Shown in pieces: positions 1 to 5,524 of a stretch of 12,826 nt of DNA; position 1 is the stretch's first letter, and each line of letters begins with the position of its first letter. Where the stretch lies: assembly GCA_016215085.1 (NCBI GenBank), contig JACRMD010000297.1, forward strand, positions 1 to 12,826. Reading direction: 5' to 3'. A program made the translations under genes and the position numbers. The notes beneath the pieces are model-generated. The model had not been told where the DNA came from and did no database searches. It worked only from the letters and a program-made list of their open reading frames with translations. Origin of the DNA: Solirubrobacterales bacterium (GTDB lineage Bacteria > Actinomycetota > Thermoleophilia > Solirubrobacterales > Solirubrobacteraceae).

Positions 1-191
1 GCCGGGTCCCCCACCCGCGCCGGCATCGTGCGGACGAAGCCCGCCACGCGGGCGACGGACAGCTGGCGCGCGGCGTCGTCCGCCAGCCGCGCGTCGGCCT
101 CGAGGTCCCGCAGGCTCATGGGACGACCCTCGCCGGCCAGCACGGCCAGCAGGTCACACGAGCTGCTGCGAAACGGATCAGGATCGGTCAA
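1..191 (-). CDS. Partial winged-helix-type transcriptional regulator (N-terminus only)
   Basis: The minus strand is open from position 191 to the window edge (63 codons, no stop). The start is a TTG at 191-189 (LTDPDPFRSSSCDLL...), preceded 8 nt upstream by a GGGAGG ribosome-binding site, which decides the start. The visible protein runs DLLAVLAGEGRPMSLRDLEA, then an alanine-rich helix, then VARVAGFVRTMPAR. A first helix ending in GEG/P, followed by a short helix-turn-helix and an arginine-rich helix, is the pattern of winged-helix regulators of the MarR/ArsR/IclR type. The family cannot be fixed from 63 residues. The gene diverges from the R2lox-SCP2 gene across a 270-bp region full of inverted repeats, some of which may be its operators. 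The remainder lies outside the window. The reading frame is well supported; the function is inferred. Confidence 0.55.
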   Translation of the reverse strand, partial: MTDPDPFRSSSCDLLAVLAGEGRPMSLRDLEADARLADDAARQLSVARVAGFVRTMPARVGDP

Positions 192-253
192 GTGCGGGCC
201 CTCCCCAGAGCCTTGGCCGGCGCCTCCCGCGCCGCGGCGGATCTTGCAGCAGG

Positions 254-271
254 GGTGCGGGTATCCGCACC
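254..271. promoter_or_regulatory. Inverted repeat (7-bp arms, 4-nt spacer)
   Basis: GGTGCGG-GTAT-CCGCACC is a perfect 7-bp inverted repeat. It lies 63 bp upstream of the TTG start of the divergent winged-helix gene, so it could be an operator for that regulator or a small hairpin in its leader. No known operator consensus is recognised. Confidence 0.4.
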
Positions 272-283
272 ACCTTCCAGACA

Positions 284-311
284 GTGCACGGGTTCGCTAC
301 CGAACCTGCAC
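284..311. promoter_or_regulatory. Extended inverted repeat around GGTTCG-CTAC-CGAACC
   Basis: Inner arms GGTTCG (291-296) and CGAACC (301-306) flank the 4-nt spacer CTAC. Outer arms GTGCA (284-288) and TGCAC (307-311) continue the symmetry, with a 2-nt bulge (289-290) on the left. The dyad is centred near 298.5 and suits a dimeric regulator, perhaps the divergent winged-helix protein. The half-sites are in the opposite order to an actinobacterial LexA box, so it is not an SOS box. Confidence 0.4.
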
Positions 312-339
312 AACTTCCCGGCGCATCCCATCGGGGCCA

Positions 340-413
340 GGCCCCTTCATGAAGCTCATGTTGAGTGCCTGGCCCCTTCATGAAGCTGGTGTTGGGGGCC
401 TGGCCCCTTCATG
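340..413. repeat. 31-bp tandem direct repeat, two full copies plus a partial third
   Basis: The core GGCCCCTTCATG occurs at 340-351, 371-382 and 402-413, spaced exactly 31 bp apart. Copies 1 (340-370) and 2 (371-401) match at 27 of 31 positions; copy 3 matches only over its first 12 bp before running into the CRP-type palindrome. Copies 1 and 2 each contain the palindrome CTTCATGAAG. The junctions before copies 1 and 3 form GGGGCC-N-GGCCCC inverted repeats (333-345 and 395-407). The copies are contiguous with no spacers. They lie directly upstream of the R2lox-SCP2 promoter region and may be repeated regulator sites or a family of intergenic repeats. Confidence 0.85.
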
Positions 414-427
414 TGACGGCCGTCACA
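412..427. promoter_or_regulatory. Perfect CRP/GlxR-type palindrome TGTGA-N6-TCACA
   Basis: TGTGACGGCCGTCACA is a perfect 16-bp palindrome. It exactly matches the TGTGA-N6-TCACA consensus of the CRP/FNR superfamily, which includes actinobacterial cAMP-responsive GlxR/Crp proteins. Its centre (419.5) is 42.5 nt before the ATG at 462. If transcription starts at or next to that ATG, the site would sit at about -41.5, the classical class II activation position. No CRP-family gene is in the window. The site is seen directly; its regulator and the direction of control are inferred. Confidence 0.65.
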
Positions 428-433
428 GTGCTC

Positions 434-449
434 CTGAACGTCTGGTCAG
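434..449. promoter_or_regulatory. Candidate TetR-type operator before the R2lox-SCP2 gene
   Basis: CTGAACGTCTGGTCAG is an imperfect 16-bp palindrome (CTGAnC-n4-GnTCAG). It lies between the CRP-type site and the start codon, where bound protein would block RNA polymerase. Size and style resemble many TetR-family operators, and a TetR gene lies at the other end of the target gene. No second clear copy is seen upstream of the TetR gene, so the pairing is an inference. Confidence 0.35.
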
Positions 450-461
450 TACCGTCCGGCC

Positions 462-1733
462 ATGGCCGCCACGACGCCGGCTCCGTCGCCCACGGATGCC
501 ATCAGCTACGACGACCTCTACGCGCGCTGGGAGCGGGGCAACTGGCGCGCCACCGAGATCGACTTCACCCAGGACGCGGTGGACTGGCGCGAGAAGCTCA
601 CGGACGAGCAGCGCCGCAGCGCGCTGTGGCTCTACACCCTGTTCTTCCACGGCGAGGACTCCGTCGCCGACAACCTGAGCCCGTACGTCGACGCGGCCCC
701 GCTGGAGGAGCAGAAGTACTTCCTCACCACCCAGCAGGTCGACGAGGCGCGCCACAGCGTCTTCTTCCACCGGTTCATGCGCGAGGTCGTCGGCGTCGGC
801 GGCACCGACGTGGCGAGCACGCTGCGCGCGACCGCGCCGGAGATCACCTGGGGCCACCGGATGGTGTTCTCGCGCCTGGACCGCATGGCCGACGAGCTGC
901 GGGCGGACCGCTCGAAGCGGCAGCTGGCCGCCGCGGTCACGCTGTACCACGTCGTCGTCGAGGCGAGCCTGGCCCAGCCCGGCCAGCACATGATCGAGCG
1001 CTACCTCGAGGAGTACGACCTCCTGCCCGGCTTCCGGTCCGGGATGCGCAACGTCGCCCTCGACGAGCAGCGCCACATCGGCTTCGGGGTCAAGCTGCTG
1101 GCCGACCTCTACAAGGAGGACCCGGGCCCGGTCCAGGACGCGATCGTCGGCGTGCTGCGCGAGACGCTGCCGTGGACCGCGCTGGTCGCCAAGCCGCCGG
1201 CGTGGGACGACACCTACACGACGTGCTTCGGCTTCACCCTCGACGACCTCGGCGAGGAGGGCGCGCGGTCGCTGGAGCAGAAGCTGCGGGCGATCGGCCT
1301 GCCGGTGGACGACCTGCCGGGCTTCCCGATGGACATGTCCATCTCGCCGCGCGAGCGGGCGCGGCGCGGCATGAAGCTCGCCCGCTGCGGCTTCTTCGGC
1401 CCGGAGGGCCCGGTGGTCCGCGACCCCGAGGCGATCGAGATCCTCTTCGACTCGATGGCGCGCACCGCCGACCCGAGCGCCGTGCGCCCGGGCACGACGA
1501 TCCAGTGGGACTTCACCGACCACGAGGCGTGGCACCTCGTCCTCGACGGCCGCGCCAGCGCGCACCGCGGGCCCGCCGCGTCGCCCGACCTGCGCCTGCG
1601 GGTGTCGCTGGACGACTTCGTCGACGTCACCGCCGACCGCGCGGACCCGCTACGCCTCGTGCTGCGCGGACGCCTGCGGCCGCGGGGCGACCTGCGCGTC
1701 CTGGCCCGGATGCCGCGCGTGTTCCCCGGCTAG
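462..1733 (+). CDS. R2-like ligand-binding oxidase (R2lox) fused to a C-terminal SCP2 domain
   Basis: This 423-residue soluble protein has an N-terminal ferritin-like di-metal oxidase domain (about residues 15-320) and an SCP2 lipid-carrier domain (about 345-423). The metal ligands are visible in order: E65 (GED), E95 and H98 (DEARH), E167 (VVVEA), E202 and H205 (DEQRH). V68 and Y162 sit where R2lox proteins form their Val-Tyr ether crosslink (V71 and Y162 in M. tuberculosis Rv0233). This points to R2lox, a Mn/Fe oxidase that holds a fatty-acid-like ligand, and not to ribonucleotide reductase R2; automatic annotation would probably call it NrdB. The tail begins with IQWDFTDHEAWHL and contains LRLRVSLDDFVDVTADRADP, with the SCP2 pattern of a DDF segment followed by RGRLRPRGDL. 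Rv0233 is about 314 residues, so the extra 100 residues are the fusion. No Shine-Dalgarno is seen before the ATG, so a leaderless transcript is possible. The substrate is unknown; a lipid or hydrophobic molecule is inferred. Confidence 0.85.
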   Translation: MAATTPAPSPTDAISYDDLYARWERGNWRATEIDFTQDAVDWREKLTDEQRRSALWLYTLFFHGEDSVADNLSPYVDAAPLEEQKYFLTTQQVDEARHSVFFHRFMREVVGVGGTDVASTLRATAPEITWGHRMVFSRLDRMADELRADRSKRQLAAAVTLYHVVVEASLAQPGQHMIERYLEEYDLLPGFRSGMRNVALDEQRHIGFGVKLLADLYKEDPGPVQDAIVGVLRETLPWTALVAKPPAWDDTYTTCFGFTLDDLGEEGARSLEQKLRAIGLPVDDLPGFPMDMSISPRERARRGMKLARCGFFGPEGPVVRDPEAIEILFDSMARTADPSAVRPGTTIQWDFTDHEAWHLVLDGRASAHRGPAASPDLRLRVSLDDFVDVTADRADPLRLVLRGRLRPRGDLRVLARMPRVFPG

Positions 1734-1735
1734 GG

Positions 1736-2344
1736 CTAGGGCTCGGTCAGCAGCGCGACGACGGCCGCGGCGCCGGCGTCGATGGCCTGGTCGTGCGGGC
1801 GGCCGGGCTCGCCGAGCATGCGCAGCGCCAACCCGTCGCCCAGCCCGAGCAGCAGCTCGGCCACGGCCTCGGGCGCCGCGCGCAGGTGCAGCACGCCCTC
1901 CTCGTGCTTGGCGGCGAGGACCGCGGCGACCGACTCGCGCGTGCGGCGCACGAGCTCGGCGAACTCGGCGGCGATCTCCTCGTTGCGGCGCGAGAGCGTG
2001 AAGAACTCGAACATCAGCGTGAGGAACTCGGTGTCCTCGCGCACGGCCGTCTCCAGCGAGGCGCGCAGCAGGCCCACGAAGTCGGCGGCCGACGAGGCGC
2101 TGGCCAGCTGCTCGTCGAGCTGGGCCATCCGCAGGTCGGTGTCGCGCCGCACGACCTCGGCCAGCAGCCGCTCCTTGGTCGCGAAGTAGTAGTGCAGCAG
2201 GCCGCGGGAGACGCCCGCCTCGCGCGCCACGTGGTCGAACGTCGACCCCGCGACGCCGCGGGTCGCGACCGAGGACCGCATCGCGTCGACGATCCGCTGG
2301 GCCTTCTCGCCGCTGAGCTGCGAGCGCTGGGTGGCCGCCTCCAT
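1736..2344 (-). CDS. TetR/AcrR-family transcriptional regulator
   Basis: This 202-residue DNA-binding repressor candidate starts at ATG 2344 (MEAATQRSQLSGEKAQRIVD). The frame stays open 29 codons further upstream, but that part is Pro/Gly/Arg-rich and lacks TetR character. The N-terminal helix-turn-helix spans about residues 13-60: STFDHVAREAGVSRGLLHYY followed by FATKERLL is the standard TetR signature. The remaining roughly 140 residues are the helical ligand-binding and dimer domain. The stop codon is 2 bp from that of the convergent R2lox-SCP2 gene. In M. tuberculosis the R2lox gene (Rv0233) also neighbours a TetR gene (Rv0232), which supports a functional link. It probably controls the R2lox-SCP2 gene in response to a hydrophobic ligand. 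No strong ribosome-binding site is visible; the family is certain and the target inferred. Confidence 0.9.
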   Translation of the reverse strand: MEAATQRSQLSGEKAQRIVDAMRSSVATRGVAGSTFDHVAREAGVSRGLLHYYFATKERLLAEVVRRDTDLRMAQLDEQLASASSAADFVGLLRASLETAVREDTEFLTLMFEFFTLSRRNEEIAAEFAELVRRTRESVAAVLAAKHEEGVLHLRAAPEAVAELLLGLGDGLALRMLGEPGRPHDQAIDAGAAAVVALLTEP

Positions 2345-2357
2345 GGGCGCGATCGTA

Positions 2358-2375
2358 GCTGGCCGACCAGCCAGC
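2358..2375. promoter_or_regulatory. Inverted repeat upstream of the TetR gene (possible autoregulatory operator)
   Basis: GCTGGC-CGACCA-GCCAGC has perfect 6-bp arms around a 6-nt spacer, 14 bp upstream of the TetR start codon at 2344. TetR proteins often repress themselves through such a site. It shares only a CTGGTC hexamer (on the other strand) with the palindrome at 434-449, so a common operator is not shown. Confidence 0.35.
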
Positions 2376-2435
2376 GGCCCACGCGCCACGGCGAGGGACC
2401 GGGTCGGGCGTCCCCGGGCGGGCGGTCCCACAACG

Positions 2436-2465
2436 ACGAAGGGGCGCCGCGAGGCGCCCCTTCGT
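2436..2465 (-). terminator. Strong hairpin terminator, 13-bp stem with GCGA tetraloop
   Basis: The arms 2436-2448 and 2453-2465 pair perfectly over 13 bp (ACGAAGGGGCGCC on the plus strand) around the stable GNRA-type loop GCGA. It lies 21 bp beyond the stop codon of the small membrane protein gene, so it most likely ends the lon transcript. Downstream on the minus strand the sequence is only mildly T-rich (TCGTTGTG), as is common in high-GC actinobacteria. It also insulates the TetR gene. Confidence 0.75.
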
Positions 2466-2486
2466 GCAAGCCGGATGCGTGGCGCG

Positions 2487-2954
2487 CTACGCCGTGGCGG
2501 TGGCCGTCGGCGTCGACGCCGGGGTGGTGGTCGACGTGTAGTCGAACTCCTCCTCCGCGCCGAACAGCAGGTCGAGCACCTTGTTGCGCAGGTCGCTGGA
2601 GACCGCGATCGCCAGCCCGCCCGCGACCGCCAGCAGCAGGAGCTTGCGCCCGGCGCCGCCCTTGCGCTTCTTGCGCTTGGGGCCCTCGCGCAGCGCGGTC
2701 GCCGCGTCCTTCAGCGCGTCGCCCGCGGTCTGGAGGTCCTTCTGGAACTTCTTGTCGTCCATGACGACCTTGGCCGGCGCCTTGCCGTTGGACAGGCGGC
2801 CGTAGGCGTTCCGGGCGGCCTCGAAGGCCACGCGCACGTTGTCGCGGAGCTCGTCGTCCTCGATCACGCGCTGGACGTACGGGTTCGCGCGCGCTGCGGC
2901 GACGGCACCGGCCGCGGTCCCGGCCGCGGTGGTCGCCTTGTTCTTCTTGGCCAT
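2487..2954 (-). CDS. Small single-pass membrane protein of unknown function, downstream of lon
   Basis: A 155-residue protein starts at ATG 2954 (MAKKNKATTAAGTAAGAVAA), with GAGAGGGA about 8 nt upstream as ribosome-binding site. Layout: an Ala-rich basic start (1-23); a soluble helical part with NPYVQRVIEDDELRDNVRVA (24-43) and KVVMDDKKFQKDLQTAGDAL (62-81); a strongly basic stretch GPKRKKRKGGAGRK (91-104); one hydrophobic segment LLLLAVAGGLAIAV (105-118); then SSDLRNKVLDLLFG, acidic AEEEFDY and a Thr/Pro/Ala tail. The positive-inside rule predicts the N-terminal part in the cytoplasm and a short outside tail. I do not recognise a named family. It follows lon by 71 bp on the same strand and shares its terminator, so co-transcription is likely; a membrane partner or substrate of Lon is only a guess. 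Confidence 0.8.
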   Translation of the reverse strand: MAKKNKATTAAGTAAGAVAAARANPYVQRVIEDDELRDNVRVAFEAARNAYGRLSNGKAPAKVVMDDKKFQKDLQTAGDALKDAATALREGPKRKKRKGGAGRKLLLLAVAGGLAIAVSSDLRNKVLDLLFGAEEEFDYTSTTTPASTPTATATA

Positions 2955-3025
2955 GCAGCTTCCCTCTCGCTGTCGGGGTCGGGTCAGTGGCTCAGCGGCG
3001 AGCATACCCGGCAGCCCCCGACCGG

Positions 3026-5413
3026 TCACGCGGGGGCGGCCAGCGCGGTCTCCAGCACGCGGTCGGCGTCGTCGACGAAGACGAAGTCCAGGCGGCGCCG
3101 GAGGTGCTCGGGAACGTCCTCGGCGTCGGCCTCGTTGTCCAGCGGCGCGATGACCGTCGACAGCCCCGCCCGCTGCGCCGCCAGCGCCTTCTCCTTGAGC
3201 CCGCCGATCGGCAGGACCTGCCCCTGCAGGGTGATCTCGCCGGTCATCGCCACGTCCTCGCGCACGCAGCGCCCGGAGATGAGCGAGGCCAGCGCCGTGG
3301 CCATCGTGATCCCGGCGCTCGGGCCGTCCTTGGGCGTCGCCCCGGCGGGGACGTGCAGGTGGATGTCGTGGTCGGCGAACCACGAGTCCGGCAGGCCGGG
3401 CGCGATCTCGTGCGCGCGCCCCTTGACCCACGTCAGCGCCGCCTGCGCGGACTCCTTCATGACGTCGCCGAGCTGGCCGGTGAGCAGGAGCTTGCCGCTG
3501 CCCGGCGTCGCGCTGGCCTCGATGAAGAGCACGTCGCCGCCGACCGGCGTCCACGCCAGGCCGGTCGCCACACCGGGGGCGCGCGTCCGCTTGCGCGCGT
3601 CGGGCTGGAAGCGGGGGCGGCCGAGCAGCTCGCGCACCTCGTCGGGCCCGATCCGGCGGCGCGTCACCTTGGCGTCGCCGTCGCGCTCGGCGATCTCGCG
3701 GGCGACCTTGCGGCAGATCGCGCCGATCTCGCGCTCGAGGTTGCGCACCCCGGCCTCGCGCGTGTAGTCGGCGATGACGCGGCGCAGCGCCTTGTCGCCG
3801 ATCGAGATCCAGGACTTGCGCAGGCCGTTGCGCTCGACCTGGCGCGGGACGAGGTAGCGCTTGGCGATCTGCAGCTTCTCGTCCTCGGTGTAGCCGGCGA
3901 GCGCGATGACCTCCATGCGGTCGCGCAGCGGGCCGGGCACGCGGTCGAGCTCGTTGGCGGTGCAGACGAACATGACGTGCGAGAGGTCGAACGGCACGTC
4001 GAGGTAGTGGTCGCGGAACGTGCTGTTCTGCTCCGGGTCGAGCACCTCGAGCATCGCGCTGCTCGGGTCGCCGCGGAAGTCCGAGCCCATCTTGTCGATC
4101 TCGTCGATCATGAACAACGGGTTGCTCGAGCCCGCGTCGCGCAGCGCGCGGATGATCGTGCCCGGCATCGCGCCGACGTAGGTCCGGCGGTGCCCGCGGA
4201 TCTCGGACTCGTCGCGCACGCCGCCCACGCTGATGCGCTCGAACCTCCGCCCCAGCGCCCGCGCGATCGAGCGCCCCAGCGACGTCTTGCCCACGCCCGG
4301 CGGCCCGACGAAGCAGAGGATCGAGCCGCGCGCGTCGGGCTTGAGCCGGCGCACCGCGAGGAACTCGAGGATGCGGTCCTTGACCTGCTCGATGTCGTAG
4401 TGGTCGTCGTCGAGGACCTCGCGCGCGTGCGCGAGGTCGAGGTCGTCCTCGGTCGTCACGCCCCACGGCAGCGAGGCCAGCCACTCGAGGTAGGTGCGGA
4501 TGACGCCGTGCTCGGCGGCCTGCGGCGGCAGCTGCTCGAGGCGGCGCAGCTCGCGGTCGGCCTGCTTGCGGACCTCCTCGGGCAGCGCGAGCGCGTCGAG
4601 CTGCTCGCGCAGCTCGCGGGCCTCCTCGGCCGACTCGTCGAACTCCCCCAGCTCCTCCTGGATCGCCTTGAGCTGCTGGCGCAGGACGTACTCGCGCTGG
4701 CCCTTGTCGATCTCCTCCTGGACCTGGGACTGGATGCGCGAGCCGATCGAGATCACCTCGAGCTCGCGCGCGAGGATCTCGGTGAGCCGCCGCAGCCGCC
4801 GCGCGACGTCGACCTCCTCGAGCAGCTCCTGCTTCTCCTCGGTCTTCATCCGCAGCGAGCCGGCGATCAGGTGGCTCAGCGCGGAGGGGTCGTCGATGTT
4901 GGCGACCGCGAGCTGCAGCTCCTCGGGCAGGTAGGGCACCTGCTCGACGATCTGCATGAACGTCTCCTGGACGTTGCGCATGAGCGCCGTCAGCTCGGTC
5001 GACTCGACGACGACGTCGGGCAGCTCCGCCACACGCGCCACGAGGTAGGGCCGCTCGCCGGCCCACTCCTCGATCCGCACGCGCTGCGCGCCCTGCACCA
5101 GGATCCGCAGCGTCCCGTCGGGGACCTTGATCATCCGCGCCACGGCGCCCACGACGCCGACGCCGTGCAGGTCGCCGGGCCCGGGCTCCTCGAGCTCCGG
5201 GCGGCGCGACGCGAGCATCACCAGCATGCGGTCGCCGGCGAGCACGTCGTTGACCAGCGCGATCGACCGCTCCTGGCCGATCGCCAGCGGCGTCAGGGTG
5301 TCGGGCAGGGGCACGCTCTCGCGCAGCGGAAGCACCGGCAGGGTCGCGGGAACCGTGCTGCGCGCACCCACCTCGACGGGCCGGCCGTCGCCCTCCGAGC
5401 TGATCTCGATCAC
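3026..5413 (-). CDS. lon: ATP-dependent Lon protease
   Basis: This cytoplasmic AAA+ serine protease unfolds and degrades damaged and regulatory proteins. The chosen GTG start at 5413 (VIEISSEGDGRP) has AAGG 9 nt upstream and gives 795 residues, the usual Lon length. The frame stays open to an ATG at 5536, but that extension is Pro/Arg-rich and would overlap the divergent gene. Domains: LON substrate-binding domain from about residue 24 (TLPVLPLRESVPLPDTLTPL) to about 220; coiled-coil helices about 230-330 (REYVLRQQLKAIQEELGEFD); AAA+ module with Walker A GPPGVGKTS (370-378) and Walker B FMIDEID (434-440); protease domain from about 610 with catalytic Ser699 in PKDGPSAGI and Lys740 in IGGLKEK. 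All key residues are present, so it should be active. No HspR (HAIR) or CIRCE element is seen upstream. It is the first gene of a probable two-gene operon with the small membrane protein. Confidence 0.97.
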   Translation of the reverse strand: MIEISSEGDGRPVEVGARSTVPATLPVLPLRESVPLPDTLTPLAIGQERSIALVNDVLAGDRMLVMLASRRPELEEPGPGDLHGVGVVGAVARMIKVPDGTLRILVQGAQRVRIEEWAGERPYLVARVAELPDVVVESTELTALMRNVQETFMQIVEQVPYLPEELQLAVANIDDPSALSHLIAGSLRMKTEEKQELLEEVDVARRLRRLTEILARELEVISIGSRIQSQVQEEIDKGQREYVLRQQLKAIQEELGEFDESAEEARELREQLDALALPEEVRKQADRELRRLEQLPPQAAEHGVIRTYLEWLASLPWGVTTEDDLDLAHAREVLDDDHYDIEQVKDRILEFLAVRRLKPDARGSILCFVGPPGVGKTSLGRSIARALGRRFERISVGGVRDESEIRGHRRTYVGAMPGTIIRALRDAGSSNPLFMIDEIDKMGSDFRGDPSSAMLEVLDPEQNSTFRDHYLDVPFDLSHVMFVCTANELDRVPGPLRDRMEVIALAGYTEDEKLQIAKRYLVPRQVERNGLRKSWISIGDKALRRVIADYTREAGVRNLEREIGAICRKVAREIAERDGDAKVTRRRIGPDEVRELLGRPRFQPDARKRTRAPGVATGLAWTPVGGDVLFIEASATPGSGKLLLTGQLGDVMKESAQAALTWVKGRAHEIAPGLPDSWFADHDIHLHVPAGATPKDGPSAGITMATALASLISGRCVREDVAMTGEITLQGQVLPIGGLKEKALAAQRAGLSTVIAPLDNEADAEDVPEHLRRRLDFVFVDDADRVLETALAAPA

Positions 5414-5524
5414 CGCGCGGGACCTTACCCGGGCACGGCCGCGCGCCACGCGCACTGGCGCGGGCTTGCGTGGTGCGGGTACGATCGCGCCTCGGCGCTG
5501 GGGGGCGGCGGAGGGTCGAGGAGC

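Noticed and set aside
291..306. LexA/SOS box
   Set aside because: The actinobacterial box is CGAAC-N4-GTTCG; here the half-sites are in the reverse order (GGTTCG-N4-CGAACC).
340..413. CRISPR array
   Set aside because: The 31-bp units are directly contiguous with no unique spacers and there are no cas genes.
462..1733. Class I ribonucleotide reductase R2 subunit (NrdB/NrdF)
   Set aside because: The Val/Tyr crosslink pair and ligand spacing match R2lox, an SCP2 domain is fused, and no NrdA/NrdE large subunit is nearby.
2345..2431. Extended N-terminus of the TetR protein (29 more residues)
   Set aside because: The extension is Pro/Gly/Arg-rich and lies before the usual TetR start; the ATG at 2344 gives a standard 202-residue protein.
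365..2764. A 799-residue plus-strand frame overlapping R2lox-SCP2 and the TetR gene
   Set aside because: It is in a different frame from the conserved R2lox product, is Arg/Pro/Gly-rich, and starts inside the 31-bp repeats.
5466..5485. Promoter TTGCGT ... TACGAT before the DUF11 gene
   Set aside because: The hexamers are only 8 bp apart, far from the 16-18 bp needed, so they cannot be a paired -35/-10; TACGAT alone is too weak to call.
2987..5524. Very long plus-strand open frame reading antisense across lon into the DUF11 gene
   Set aside because: It is the mirror of the lon coding sequence in GC-rich DNA; the product is low-complexity and has no domain. Only the part from ATG 5525, with signal peptide and ribosome-binding site, is real.
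5414..5524. HspR (HAIR) or CIRCE heat-shock operator upstream of lon
   Set aside because: No CTTGAGT-N7-ACTCAAG or TTAGCACTC-N9-GAGTGCTAA element is present, and none is seen upstream of the Hsp20 operon.
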